From: Oleispira antarctica RB-8
Lineage (GTDB): Bacteria > Pseudomonadota > Gammaproteobacteria > Pseudomonadales > Oceanobacteraceae
Direction of reading: 5' to 3'
Assembly: GCA_000967895.1 (NCBI GenBank)
Contig: FO203512.1
Coordinates: forward strand, 2,999,350 to 3,063,349
DNA: 64,000 bases
Each line of letters starts with the position of its first letter. The first letter of the stretch is position 1. The notes beneath the pieces were generated by a model, which did no database searches, was not told the DNA's origin, and saw only the letters and a list, made by a program, of their open reading frames with translations. Shown in pieces: positions 1 through 8,987 of this stretch. The translations under genes were made by a program, and so were the position numbers.

Positions 1-647
1 CTTTGCATATCACGACGACTTTCTTGCTTAGGGTCGTAGTGATACTGCTCTTCTGTCGGCAGTTCTATGGCAACATCTGGGCTTGCAACACTGCCCGACT
101 GATGCTCTAGCACTTGCCCACCCTTTGCATTAATTGTTACATCCGAAGCCGATAAACCGCTGCTGCTACTGGTGGCATTCTTTTGCCCTAATAACGAGCG
201 GCTACTTTTTTGTACCTTACCAGCATCCGCTACAAAGACATTTTTCTTTTGTTGTTTAGGCGCACTCGCCGCACTGCTCAACGCGCTAAGCTGTTGCGAA
301 AGCGCAGCCAAACTCGAAGCATTACTGCTCGGCGGTTTTACTTTGGCAGCATCACTGGTTTTCTTACTCGCCACAGGTTTCGGTTTTGGCTTGGGCGCTT
401 CTACAGGAGGTGCTTCTTCAGGCGCACGCACAACTTCAGGTGGGTCAAGCGCCAACTGCATAACGACCTTTTTCACAACCTCAGGTTCTGCAGAGAAGTC
501 GGGTAATAACGGCATTACAATGAGCAGTACCATAAGAGGTATTACGATACGTTTAGCGAGCTTTTTAAAGTACTCAAATTGCTCTTCATTTTCGTGCCAC
601 GGCAGTACAACATCAAGGGCAAGGTGATTGAGTGCAAGATTACTCAT
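1..647 (-). CDS. AgmX/PglI-type TonB-like protein, C-terminus outside window
   Basis: The reading frame starts at the ATG at 647 and stays open to the window edge, so about 215 residues are visible and the C-terminus is missing. A short cytoplasmic head rich in acidic residues (LPWHENEEQFEYFKK, about residues 15-29) precedes one membrane helix (about 33-50). A Pro/Glu/Lys-rich stretch with KPKPKP and a long Ala/Ser-rich linker follow, the usual layout of TonB and AgmX/PglI periplasmic spanners. The start overlaps the stop of the upstream ExbD gene by 8 bases (ATGAGTAA), suggesting translational coupling. The likely role, by family and context, is to carry the energy of the ExbB/ExbD channel across the periplasm. 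The domain that would settle AgmX versus TonB lies outside the window, so the subfamily is inferred from the neighbours. Confidence 0.8.
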   Translation of the reverse strand, partial: MSNLALNHLALDVVLPWHENEEQFEYFKKLAKRIVIPLMVLLIVMPLLPDFSAEPEVVKKVVMQLALDPPEVVRAPEEAPPVEAPKPKPKPVASKKTSDAAKVKPPSSNASSLAALSQQLSALSSAASAPKQQKKNVFVADAGKVQKSSRSLLGQKNATSSSSGLSASDVTINAKGGQVLEHQSGSVASPDVAIELPTEEQYHYDPKQESRRDMQ

Positions 648-1155
648 TACGATTCACCTCCACGACGCCAGAAACAACCTGGTTTACCGCCAAGGCGATA
701 TCGCGATAGTTCTCTTCTGAACAACTCGCCATCACACTGCGTAAGATTTCATAAGGAACGTTTTGGTCGCCTAAAATGGTGACTGAGCGACCATTTTCCT
801 TTTCAAACGCGTTCATCTCACTGTTTTCTTCGCTGTTTTTCTTTAGCACATCGGTAATTTCAGATACCGCTTTGCCGTCTGCCTCTTTTACTTTCTCAAG
901 GCTTACAATTTCGACATCATCAATGCTAATAAATTCTGTGCCTACCGTAATCAGCAATTCATTCGAAAACGAACTTTTCGCGAATGAATCTGGCAAGGTA
1001 ATAAATTTTGCACTTTCAATTTCTTGGCTATCACCTGAGTTCATCAATAGGAAGAATACCAAAATGGTAAAAATATCCATCAATGAAACAAGGTGCAGTC
1101 CTGCGGTTTTTTTGGCCGTAGGACGCTTGTATAAACCGGTATTATTTAATCCCAT
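640..1155 (-). CDS. ExbD/TolR-family proton-channel subunit (canonical Asp present)
   Basis: This 171-residue protein has a short basic N-terminus, one membrane helix (about residues 20-38, LVSLMDIFTILVFFLL) and a periplasmic domain, the standard ExbD/TolR plan. Asp27 sits where ExbD and TolR carry the protonatable aspartate needed for proton flow. It follows a second ExbD-like gene after 8 bases and overlaps the AgmX-like gene by 8, so the three are one transcript with the ExbB gene upstream. By family it forms the ion pathway with ExbB and couples proton motive force to a periplasmic partner. Its periplasmic part is longer and more acidic (about residues 85-125) than in E. coli TolR, which suggests a partner specific to this system. 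Confidence 0.9.
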   Translation of the reverse strand: MGLNNTGLYKRPTAKKTAGLHLVSLMDIFTILVFFLLMNSGDSQEIESAKFITLPDSFAKSSFSNELLITVGTEFISIDDVEIVSLEKVKEADGKAVSEITDVLKKNSEENSEMNAFEKENGRSVTILGDQNVPYEILRSVMASCSEENYRDIALAVNQVVSGVVEVNRNE

Positions 1156-1163
1156 TGTTTATC

Positions 1164-1667
1164 CTACTTTTTGCCATCTTTGTTGATGTCACCTAGGGAT
1201 ATCTGTGGAAATAATTCCACCTCCGCTAAGCTTGCGACAACAACAGTTTGATATGATTTCACCGTATCCATGGTATTCAATAACGTTTGATATTCTAGAT
1301 CTTTGGTTAATAAAATTAACGCGTCTTTTTTATCCGTTACTCGTTGTTTTACTTCGCGCATCACCAAGGACAGCGTTTGAAAATCTTGCGTGCCACTTTC
1401 TAATAGCGGAATATCTTTAACCAATGAGCCACTCGGGAAATACACCTGTATACCCGATTTACGCACCATAATTTCTAGCTGCGACTGGTCCATTGATGAA
1501 CTGCTTGGGCCACCGCCTAGTTCAGGTAGATTAATTTCCATCACACTGATCTTGGTAAAAGTCATACTCATAAGCAGCACCGGAACCAGTACAATCATCA
1601 GGTTCATAAAACTGGTTACGTCGATGTCTGCATCATCAGTATTTTGACGTTTTATTTTGAATCCCAT
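1164..1667 (-). CDS. Second ExbD/TolR-family protein, membrane Asp replaced by Asn
   Basis: The 167-residue protein has the ExbD signature: acidic N-terminus, IDVTSFMNLMIVLVPVLL as the single membrane helix (about residues 15-34), then a periplasmic domain starting EINLPE. Aligned with E. coli ExbD (INVTPFID), the conserved ion-carrying Asp falls on Asn22, so this copy cannot carry protons at that position. Asp14 and Asp16 lie just before the helix and are probably outside it. The gene follows the ExbB gene by 16 bases and precedes the canonical ExbD by 8. One channel protein with two unlike TolR-type proteins matches the AglR/AglQ/AglS motor arrangement of Myxococcus. I infer that it is a structural or regulatory subunit rather than a proton carrier. 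Confidence 0.88.
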   Translation of the reverse strand: MGFKIKRQNTDDADIDVTSFMNLMIVLVPVLLMSMTFTKISVMEINLPELGGGPSSSSMDQSQLEIMVRKSGIQVYFPSGSLVKDIPLLESGTQDFQTLSLVMREVKQRVTDKKDALILLTKDLEYQTLLNTMDTVKSYQTVVVASLAEVELFPQISLGDINKDGKK

Positions 1668-1683
1668 AATAAGTACTTCGCTA

Positions 1684-2448
1684 CTAGTTTTCTTGAAGCT
1701 GCGGTTCTTTAAGCTGCTCTTCTTTCTGCTGATTATGTTTCAGCTTATCTTCTATGCGCTTAATTTCTTGAATATTATATTCTTGCTGCTTCTCTTTTGG
1801 GATGCCTGCTTGTATGGCACGGTTTAAGGTCATCACATTAAGAAATTTAACGCCGCCCATTTCAATGCTGCCAATAATTTTATTGGTTTTGTTACTTAAA
1901 AACGCGTGCGCAATCAATAACGGAATAGCGGCAATCAAACCGAATGCCGTGGTGTTCATCGCCACCGAAATAGACAGTGATAATAACTTTGCCTTTTCAG
2001 AAGGATCAGCATTGGCTACCGCGGTAAAGGCGGCGATCAAACCAATAATGGTACCCAGCAGTCCTAATAGCGTTGCGACGTTAGCCAGTACGGCTAAGTA
2101 GCCGGTACGCTCTTCTAAACGTGGCACAGCTTCCATCATGCCTTCACTCATCGCTTGCTCAACATCAGCGCGCTGTTCCGTGACCTTCATCATGTCTAGA
2201 CCACAACCGATCATACGCGAAATAGGCGCTGTATTATCGCGGGTAAACAAGGTCATCTTTTCGTGATCATTGGTGCGTAATAACGGTAAAAAGTCATCAA
2301 ATGCTTTTAAATTACGAGCACGTTCTTTATTCAGATAGCGCCAGCGTTCAATCGTAATGGCTATACCAATGGCAAATGCCAAGCCGATGGGATAGAGAAA
2401 CAAACCACCTTCTTGGAAAAACTTAACAATAGCTGCGAAAAATTCCAT
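1684..2448 (-). CDS. MotA/TolQ/ExbB proton channel family protein
   Basis: At 254 residues with three membrane helices (about 15-33, 117-140 and 161-184), this matches ExbB/TolQ. The conserved stretch ANVATLLGLLGTIIGLIAAF covers the second helix and carries the GLLGTxxG signature. The long cytoplasmic loop between helices 1 and 2 is typical. The C-terminal 40 residues are highly charged (Lys/Glu/Gln) and probably cytoplasmic. By family it forms the pentameric inner-membrane channel around ExbD helices. It heads the ExbB-ExbD-ExbD-AgmX block and lies 44 bases after a small exported-protein gene, so it belongs to the larger leftward operon. This arrangement is not the E. coli tol-pal or exbBD layout. 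Confidence 0.93.
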   Translation of the reverse strand: MEFFAAIVKFFQEGGLFLYPIGLAFAIGIAITIERWRYLNKERARNLKAFDDFLPLLRTNDHEKMTLFTRDNTAPISRMIGCGLDMMKVTEQRADVEQAMSEGMMEAVPRLEERTGYLAVLANVATLLGLLGTIIGLIAAFTAVANADPSEKAKLLSLSISVAMNTTAFGLIAAIPLLIAHAFLSNKTNKIIGSIEMGGVKFLNVMTLNRAIQAGIPKEKQQEYNIQEIKRIEDKLKHNQQKEEQLKEPQLQEN

Positions 2449-2492
2449 AACTCAAACCTTCTCTTCTTTTAATCTAATCGATTTAATTTCGA

Positions 2493-2774
2493 TTATTTCT
2501 GTACTTGTTCTAAGTTTAATTCGTTGTATATGCGCATTGAGCGCAGCATTACGTCGCGGTCGACGGCATCAATGCTTTTTTCATACTTGTCTTCTTCTTT
2601 GCGGTAAAGTTTGTCATTACCCCCAGGGCCTTCCCAAGGAACAAAGTAACTCACTGCAGGTTGTTCTTTATCACCGACGAAATTACTTTGTAGTTTTATC
2701 GGCTCTTCTGCCAAGCTCGTATTGCTGGCAAATGCAGCGAGCAAAGAAGCCAATAAAAGAATGCGTTTAATCAT
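2493..2774 (-). CDS. Small exported protein of the ExbB/TPR cluster, function unknown
   Basis: This 93-residue protein begins with a clear signal peptide (MIKRILLLASLLAAFASNTSLA, cleavage near residue 22). The mature part is about 70 residues, polar, with FVPWEGPGGNDKLYRKEEDKY in its first half and a predicted helix at the C-terminus. No domain is recognised. It starts directly after the stop of the TPR lipoprotein gene and lies 44 bases before the ExbB-like gene, so it is clearly in the operon. Position and export suggest a small periplasmic accessory subunit of the envelope machine; this is inference. Signal peptide, length and operon position support it as a real gene. Confidence 0.8.
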   Translation of the reverse strand: MIKRILLLASLLAAFASNTSLAEEPIKLQSNFVGDKEQPAVSYFVPWEGPGGNDKLYRKEEDKYEKSIDAVDRDVMLRSMRIYNELNLEQVQK

Positions 2775-3482
2775 TTATGCCTGCCCTGCTGATGCGCGTT
2801 CGTTTAACTGTTGCAGCCATTCCAAACTTTCTGCATCACCACCGGTTAACAGAATATAAGCGTCTAAATGCTGCTTCGCTTTTGCGGCCTGATTCAGGTA
2901 AATATCAAATAAGATGCTGAGGTTGTAATGCGCCTCAGGAAAATCTGGCCACAGCGCTAAGGCTTTGGCGAGGGTATTTTGTGCGTGGTCATAACGCCCC
3001 TGCAAACGCTGTACGCTGGCTAAGGCGGTATAACCGTTAATATTATTTGGATTAACGGTTAAGCCTTGCTGATAATGCTTTAGCGCTTGCGGATAATCTT
3101 TTTCTGCCAGGGCAATATCCCCTAGCATCATCCAAGGGCCAGACAGCGCGGCGTCATTTTTAATGATGACGTTCAGCTTCTGTTTGGCGGTATCAGCATC
3201 TTCGTTGCGCCACGCGCTTTTGGCTTCGATAAACAACAGCACCGAACCTTTATCGACTTGTGCTTTCTGCGCAAGATAAGGATTTTCTTTCTCTTGATAC
3301 GGAATCAATTGATTTTTCTCATCATACGTTTGCACTGGCAAGTACTGCTCGGTCGCTACTAGATCAACTTTCCCTTGCGTATCTTGCAACTGAAAACCTT
3401 TTTTACTGGCACAGCCTGATGCCAATAGCACTGATAACAGCACCATAAAGAATGCAGTTTTATTAAAGAATTTCATCACCAT
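2775..3482 (-). CDS. TPR lipoprotein
   Basis: The 235-residue protein has a lipoprotein signal with lipobox LASGC and a predicted lipidated Cys24. Residues about 85-210 contain TPR units, with sequences such as GPWMMLGDIALAEKDYPQA and NGYTALASVQRLQGRYDHA spaced about 34 residues apart. The residue after the Cys is Ala rather than Asp, which favours sorting to the outer membrane. Its start overlaps the end of the 971-residue TPR gene by 20 bases, consistent with coupled translation. A likely role, by analogy with PilF-type TPR lipoproteins, is scaffolding at the outer membrane for the neighbouring motor; this is inference from context. Confidence 0.88.
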   Translation of the reverse strand: MVMKFFNKTAFFMVLLSVLLASGCASKKGFQLQDTQGKVDLVATEQYLPVQTYDEKNQLIPYQEKENPYLAQKAQVDKGSVLLFIEAKSAWRNEDADTAKQKLNVIIKNDAALSGPWMMLGDIALAEKDYPQALKHYQQGLTVNPNNINGYTALASVQRLQGRYDHAQNTLAKALALWPDFPEAHYNLSILFDIYLNQAAKAKQHLDAYILLTGGDAESLEWLQQLNERASAGQA

Positions 3483-6378
3483 ACCTCGCTACGGCTTCTG
3501 TTTTATCAAAACGCTCAGGAGATAAACGTCGCATGGCATTAAAACTGTTTTCGATCCAGCTGTTAAAGTGCCCCTGCCAACCCAGCTCGATATTATTATG
3601 ATGGATTGTTTGTGCTAATTCCGTGAACGGTGCGGCTTGTTGAGAAAATATTTGCTTATACAGGGCTTTTTCTTCTGCGCTGGCTTCTTTTGGAATCGGT
3701 GCGGCTAATAATTCTTCGCTAAATTTCTCATACAGATCGGCCATTTTCACATTGGCCATGCTGACAAATTCCAACATGCCGTAGTCTGCAGCCATGGCAT
3801 AGCGAGCTTTTGCATCCGTTAAATAACCATTTTTGCGCGCAATACTTTTATCAATCGGTGCTCGTAAGCTGCGACGATAAAACTCTGAGGCAAAATAATC
3901 ACCGTATTTGGCATTCGCCCAAGCGCCTAACCATTGGCTACGCTCTGTACGCTCTGCGCCGCCTTTAGCATCACCATCAATCACACGGCGCAACCAAAAC
4001 AGCTGACGACCATGGTCTTTTTGCTTTTCGTATAAGCTGGCTAAGTGAAAACGGGCTTCCATGCGATTATCAAATGGCTTTTCATATTTATGCGCATAAT
4101 CACGATAGTATTTTATCGCCAGATCAAGATCGTCTGTTTTCTCTGCTAAACCTGCAGCAATAAATAAAGCCTCTTGACGTACATCGTCACTTGGGTCGTT
4201 ATTCATTAAATACTGATAAGCAACCAACGCTTGCGGCCAGTCTTTTTTGTTCTCGTATGCGAAAGCAATTTTTCGTGGAAATTCAGCGGCAAGTTTATGC
4301 TTAGGATATTTCGCTTTTAAGTCCTTCAACTCAACCAAGGCGTTATCCCATTGCTTGTCCGCCAACATTAATGAACTGGCATCGTACTGGGCAATAATGC
4401 GAATATTGGTTTTAGGCGCTAATTGCTTAAGGCTTAGCAAGGTAGCGATGGCTTTTTCGCTACGCTGAGCTTTGCTTAGTGATTCAACCCCTTGTGGTAA
4501 CCATTTTTCATCCTGCCACAATTCAGCTTGCTTATAGGTTGCTGCGGCTAGTTGCTGACTTATTTCTTTATATTCTGCACTCTTCTTATTGGTTAGCTTA
4601 CGCTGAGCGATGTAGTTGCTTTGGGCTAACTGATAATTGCCCTTCTTGAAATACGATTGCGCGATAATGCCATAAGCTGTTTTCTTCAACTCTGGATTCT
4701 TTGGCCCTGCTTTACTCACCAATTCGGTAGCAATTTTTATAGCTTGGTCGTATTCATTCAAGGCAAACAAGGTTTGTGAAGCATTTGTTAGCACGGATAC
4801 CGAACGCTCGTCATCATGAAAGGTGCTGGCAAACTTCAATAAACTGGTTAACGTTTGTGTGCGCCACGCGGTCATGTCCTTACCCTCTTTCAGGGTATCT
4901 AAATGCTTTTGGTGGGCAACGATATTGGCATAAGCGGCTTTATTCGCCAGTTCATAACCACTCTTCTTACTGTATACGCTTTCTTCATTGCTACGACTAT
5001 TTTCTCCATAGCCAACGACTTCGTAATCGCGAGCAGCCAACGCAAACTGAGTATTTTCAAAATGCGCTTCTGCTTTCTTAAAACGTATTTCTTCGCTGTC
5101 TTTTTGGCTATTAAAATGGGTTAAATATAAACCATAAAACTGCGTTGCTTGGTTCAGTGATTTTTCACCCAGTTCAACCAAGTGCTCTTCTTTTGGCTGC
5201 CTTTTAGCTTTCTGTAGTGCTTGCTGGCCTAGGCCATGGTAATGACTTGCAAGTTCGATGTAATAGTTTTGCAGCTGTTTAAGTATGTTGCCTTGCTGAT
5301 CGGTATGCTGGGTAAAGTATGTTGAACTCGGTCCATACAAGCTGCTGTAGTTTTCTTTTTCTTCTAATACGAGTTTCGGAAAAGCGCCCTTCACATAAAC
5401 CTGAATTAGGTCTTGATGAAATTGGTTGCTATACGCATTATTTGGATGACGCTTAATATAAGACGCGTACGTAGTCGCACTGTCATTATAAAGTGACTTT
5501 TCTAAATAGAATTGTGCAAGTTCGCGATACAACTGCCACACATAAGTTTTATTTTCTAATAAGGCAATATCTTGTATCGCTTCTGCACCACCGAGATTAA
5601 TTAAGGCTAAACTCATGCTATGCAGGGTATCGCTAACCAAAGATTTTTCGACATTGTTCAATTCTGCATTGGAATCTTTCGCCATTAATAGCTGATCTAA
5701 TACTAGGGCGAAGTGATGCAATGACTTCTGATAAATACCTTGCTTATAGAACGACCATGCCAACATGTAGTGAGCGTTATTATTAAGTTTCGCTTCTTGT
5801 CGCTGGGTGGTTTGAAAGTAGGCTAACTCAGCTTTGTGGTAACGTGCGCTATTAAAATAGATATCACCAATGCGGAAATAGACTTCAGCCATATTTGGAT
5901 AGTACGGGTGACGATCGACTAAGCGCTCCAACATCTGCAAGGCATTTTGAGTTTGCCCTTCCATGTCATACGCTTTGGCTAGCTGATAAAGTACTTCTAC
6001 GTTATCGGGACTATTAGGGTATTTTTCTAGAATATCGCGATAGCTGGCAATAGCATTACGATAATAGCCTTTTTTCGGAGCACTGTTTTCATCACTTTGC
6101 TCGGCATTACCTTCCAACATATGAACGCCTGAAATACGACGTTCAATCTGCTCTTTGATGTATTCATCGTCGACTAATGCTAATAACTCTTGGTATTGAT
6201 CACGCACCTGCTGATGATCAAGCTTATCAATTTTCTCTTCGTTAATTTCACTTAAGTCTGCCTGTTGCAAGCCACCAATCGTGCCTTGAGAGGTACACGA
6301 AATCGTAGCGCTGACAGCCACTAGCGTGAAGATTAATTGCACACTTTTTAATTGTGCGAGTTGCTTTATCATTTTCAT
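3463..6378 (-). CDS. Large TPR protein, probable lipoprotein
   Basis: At 971 residues this is the largest protein of the cluster. A hydrophobic leader (about residues 12-27) ends at ATISC, a weak lipobox with Cys28 as the possible lipid site; a secreted soluble protein is the alternative. The body is helical and built of many TPR-like units, for example PDNVEVLYQLAKAYDMEGQ and NMAEVYFRIGDIYFNSARYH near residues 110-175 and DVRQEALFIAAGLAEKTDD near 740. No enzyme motif is seen. The gene overlaps the upstream TPR gene by 4 bases (ATGA) and the downstream lipoprotein gene by 20. Size and repeats suggest a long periplasmic scaffold comparable to TPR components of gliding or secretion machines; this is inference. 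Confidence 0.88.
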   Translation of the reverse strand: MKMIKQLAQLKSVQLIFTLVAVSATISCTSQGTIGGLQQADLSEINEEKIDKLDHQQVRDQYQELLALVDDEYIKEQIERRISGVHMLEGNAEQSDENSAPKKGYYRNAIASYRDILEKYPNSPDNVEVLYQLAKAYDMEGQTQNALQMLERLVDRHPYYPNMAEVYFRIGDIYFNSARYHKAELAYFQTTQRQEAKLNNNAHYMLAWSFYKQGIYQKSLHHFALVLDQLLMAKDSNAELNNVEKSLVSDTLHSMSLALINLGGAEAIQDIALLENKTYVWQLYRELAQFYLEKSLYNDSATTYASYIKRHPNNAYSNQFHQDLIQVYVKGAFPKLVLEEKENYSSLYGPSSTYFTQHTDQQGNILKQLQNYYIELASHYHGLGQQALQKAKRQPKEEHLVELGEKSLNQATQFYGLYLTHFNSQKDSEEIRFKKAEAHFENTQFALAARDYEVVGYGENSRSNEESVYSKKSGYELANKAAYANIVAHQKHLDTLKEGKDMTAWRTQTLTSLLKFASTFHDDERSVSVLTNASQTLFALNEYDQAIKIATELVSKAGPKNPELKKTAYGIIAQSYFKKGNYQLAQSNYIAQRKLTNKKSAEYKEISQQLAAATYKQAELWQDEKWLPQGVESLSKAQRSEKAIATLLSLKQLAPKTNIRIIAQYDASSLMLADKQWDNALVELKDLKAKYPKHKLAAEFPRKIAFAYENKKDWPQALVAYQYLMNNDPSDDVRQEALFIAAGLAEKTDDLDLAIKYYRDYAHKYEKPFDNRMEARFHLASLYEKQKDHGRQLFWLRRVIDGDAKGGAERTERSQWLGAWANAKYGDYFASEFYRRSLRAPIDKSIARKNGYLTDAKARYAMAADYGMLEFVSMANVKMADLYEKFSEELLAAPIPKEASAEEKALYKQIFSQQAAPFTELAQTIHHNNIELGWQGHFNSWIENSFNAMRRLSPERFDKTEAVARYGDEIL

Positions 6379-8147
6379 TGCGGACCTGCCTGCTGTAACG
6401 CATCTTCTTCTATGGTATTGAGCGTTTGATCGTATAAACGCGCTTTCCCTAGGCGTGCTTGCGCCCAGTAATATCTCATTCGTTCTTCATGCTTATCGAG
6501 TTCGGCGTTGACGACGATGCGCATGACATTTTCGAGTTTCTTAATCATGCGATCGGTTTGCTGAAGCTGGTGCTCGATACGCTTATGCAATCTCGCCATC
6601 CAACGCAGTGTTTTTTCTGACTCTTGATAAGGCTTTTCGATTTTGGCAATTTTGGCAAAGTTCGTTTCTAAAAATTTAAAGTCGTCTTTGGTTGCATCTA
6701 ACAACGGAGCGAAACGGTTTTGTTCTTTTACGCTCAGTGTTTTTGCATGCAAGCCTAGCTCACTGATCTGAATTTCCATCACGTCTTTTTCTTTTTTGCT
6801 AGCACTGACAAAGTCGCGCAAAGTTTCACTGCTCCATCCTTGATGACGATGACTAATGATCAGCTGATGCTCTTGCGCCTGGCGAGACCAATAGTTTAGA
6901 TTTTCACGCAAGGCATATAGATCACGCAATTCTTTTAAAACAATGTGAAAAGAGTTCGATGACATCAATTCGATTAAGAACGGCGTCAGCTTGTTATAGT
7001 CGAGACTTGGCTCGCTGCCATACCAGTCAGTTTCATCCATCATGGCATCGAGATTAATAACAAATTCTTCAGGAATGCGTTGACCTGCAATAATTCTGCG
7101 TGCGGAGTCGATGCTTTCAATACCACTGGCAAAAGCTCGTTCTGCTAATAAGTATTGCTTCAAGGCTGTACGCGGTGCGCTTTGCTGCTCGTATAAATGC
7201 GCCAAAAGCACTTTCGCTTCTTGCACTTCCGCAATACTGATGGAGCGATGATCAAGGGCACTTAGCGCTGGAATGGCAATGTCGTAGCGTTCTAATTTAA
7301 TCGCTGTCCAACCATAACTCAGCAAAGCACGATTACTGTACAGACCCGTTGTACGAACAAACTGCAAATGCGCCCAAGCAGATAATAAATCGCCTTGCTC
7401 AACATCGATATGCGCTAAGGCTTGTTTCGCGCGATCAGCCAGTACTTGAAATTCTTCTTTTGGATGCGTATTGCCATAATCGACAACCTTTTGAAAATTC
7501 ACTTCGCTGCTTTTAGTATCACCGTTTGTAAGCTGTGATGAGGCCAAGTTAAAAATCAAATAAGGTTCAAAAACACTGCCTTTCATTACACTGTTTAGCG
7601 CTTTTTCAACACTGCTTAAGTTTTTATTCCGAATATTAATCAGAGTGGCAAGATAGTTATATTCGTTATGAATGACACTTGGGATATCGCCCTGAATGTA
7701 ACCTAAAGTTGTCGCTGCTTTTTTAGCTTCACCCTTGTGATAGTACATTTTAGCTAAATAAAACCAGGCTTTATTGCGCACTTCGTCGCTGATCTCGACA
7801 TTGCTGCGTTCGCTATCACGACTATTGTCAGCATTAAGCAGTTGTTGAAAAATATTCTCAGCTTCATCTGGTAAACCATAAGATAAGGTCATGCCACCAT
7901 GCAGCAAACGTGCTTCATCTATTTGATGATTCAATTCACCTCGACTATTCGCCACTTCATAACCGATCAACGAAGCGAAATAATTTTGCTGATAATAATC
8001 AAACAAAATAGTGCCGTATTTTAAGTCACGTAGTTTAATTTCGTCTTCGGCATTAACCTGACTTACCATGATTACATTAGAAATAACGAAACCGGAAATC
8101 AGTAGAATAGAAGAACGCAGAAGGTTACCTATGGAGTTTTTCAACAT
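6375..8147 (-). CDS. Periplasmic TPR protein of the motor cluster
   Basis: I place the start at the ATG at 8147 (590 residues). It has an AAGGG ribosome site five bases upstream and begins a good signal peptide (cleavage near VNA, about residue 31). An in-frame ATG at 8204 would overlap the upstream gene by 50 bases and hide the signal peptide. The N-terminal two-thirds holds TPR-like helix pairs, such as NKAWFYLAKMYYHKGEAKKA. The C-terminal third is long charged helix, probably coiled coil. It overlaps the 971-residue gene by 4 bases and lies 7 bases after the secreted coiled-coil gene. No catalytic motif is visible. Role inferred as a periplasmic scaffold partner of the ExbB/ExbD machine. 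Confidence 0.85.
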   Translation of the reverse strand: MLKNSIGNLLRSSILLISGFVISNVIMVSQVNAEDEIKLRDLKYGTILFDYYQQNYFASLIGYEVANSRGELNHQIDEARLLHGGMTLSYGLPDEAENIFQQLLNADNSRDSERSNVEISDEVRNKAWFYLAKMYYHKGEAKKAATTLGYIQGDIPSVIHNEYNYLATLINIRNKNLSSVEKALNSVMKGSVFEPYLIFNLASSQLTNGDTKSSEVNFQKVVDYGNTHPKEEFQVLADRAKQALAHIDVEQGDLLSAWAHLQFVRTTGLYSNRALLSYGWTAIKLERYDIAIPALSALDHRSISIAEVQEAKVLLAHLYEQQSAPRTALKQYLLAERAFASGIESIDSARRIIAGQRIPEEFVINLDAMMDETDWYGSEPSLDYNKLTPFLIELMSSNSFHIVLKELRDLYALRENLNYWSRQAQEHQLIISHRHQGWSSETLRDFVSASKKEKDVMEIQISELGLHAKTLSVKEQNRFAPLLDATKDDFKFLETNFAKIAKIEKPYQESEKTLRWMARLHKRIEHQLQQTDRMIKKLENVMRIVVNAELDKHEERMRYYWAQARLGKARLYDQTLNTIEEDALQQAGPQ

Positions 8148-8154
8148 AAAACCC

Positions 8155-8742
8155 TTACCACTGTTTGATGGTAAATTTAGCTTCTTGCTTGGCACTATCG
8201 TCAATGATGGCCAGTTCTAAATACTGGCTGCCTTGTTTCTTTTGAAATTCCAATTCAGTCGCCCTTTTATAGGGTCTGCCGTTGGGGCCTATGCCGGTAA
8301 AAAAAGCGGCGATGGTATGTTTACCTAAATTAAGGTTGGTAATATAAAGCCGCTGTACGCCGCCACGAGCCAGAGCTTGTCGCTGTTTGTCACTGTATAG
8401 ATGAGTAGCGACTTGCTTGCCATCGAGCTTTACCTTGATACTTTCTAGGGTAAAAAATTGACCTATATCTAACGAGACAAATAGCGACAACTGCGTACTG
8501 GAAGGAAAAAGCAGTTCTTCTTCCATTAGTTGTAGGTCCTTATTCAGGTCGACAACCGATTTTTTAAGCCCTTGAATTTCTTTCGATAATACTTTCACTG
8601 AATCAAGCGCGCGCTGGGCATTTTTCTGATCTTTTTGCTCAGAAAAATCGATACTTTGATCGTTAGCCCAACTGCTAAGTGGACTTATTAATAAGCTCAA
8701 AAAAATAAATATGCAGGAGTTAGTTAGCCCAAATGTTTTCAT
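8155..8742 (-). CDS. Secreted coiled-coil protein heading the motor operon
   Basis: The 195-residue protein has a signal peptide (cleavage after SSWA, about residue 27). A predicted coiled coil follows (about 33-77, with heptads of Leu/Val/Ile among Lys/Glu). The C-terminal part is beta-rich (about 80-195), with phrases such as LDGKQVATHLYS and LNLGKHTIAAFFTGIGPNGR that resemble a small Ig-like or carbohydrate-binding fold. No named domain can be assigned. It is the first gene of the leftward operon, 7 bases before the TPR gene, so it is probably periplasmic and part of the machine. Related proteins are sometimes labelled as AraC-type regulators, which this sequence does not support: there is no helix-turn-helix and there is a signal peptide. 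Confidence 0.8.
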   Translation of the reverse strand: MKTFGLTNSCIFIFLSLLISPLSSWANDQSIDFSEQKDQKNAQRALDSVKVLSKEIQGLKKSVVDLNKDLQLMEEELLFPSSTQLSLFVSLDIGQFFTLESIKVKLDGKQVATHLYSDKQRQALARGGVQRLYITNLNLGKHTIAAFFTGIGPNGRPYKRATELEFQKKQGSQYLELAIIDDSAKQEAKFTIKQW

Positions 8743-8794
8743 AACCTCTCCTTTATTTAATAGGTTTATTTAAGCACGTACTTATACTCGATAT

Positions 8795-8820
8795 GGCTCG
8801 GCAAATCGATTGGCCGAGCC
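8795..8820. other. GC-rich hairpin between the divergent motor-cluster operons
   Basis: A perfect 8-base stem (GGCTCGGC and GCCGAGCC) encloses a 10-base loop. It lies 53-78 bases upstream of the secreted coiled-coil gene and has no T run on either side, so it is not a clear terminator. It may be part of the 5' leader of the leftward operon or a binding site. A TATAAT hexamer at 8896-8901 is a possible -10 element for the rightward genes, but I see no matching -35. Confidence 0.35.
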
Positions 8821-8987
8821 CTTCTAATGTCTGTAAAAGCGAAGCTCATCACAATATCAGCAGCTTGTGAGTAAGTTTTTTAAATATGTTAGGTCTATAA
8901 TGGCGCTCCTCGAATGTTTTCTTCGAGTTCTTTCTTTTGAACATTTCTTTCGTCACGTTCTGCGAGAGTTTTATCAGGTACTGGGTT

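Noticed and set aside
172-627. Open frame on the plus strand across the AgmX-like gene
   Set aside because: Antisense shadow of a low-complexity Ala/Ser/Pro-rich coding region; no ribosome site.
8937-8987. N-terminal extension of the SH3-barrel protein
   Set aside because: It would place 17 residues before the signal peptide; the ATG at 8988 fits export.
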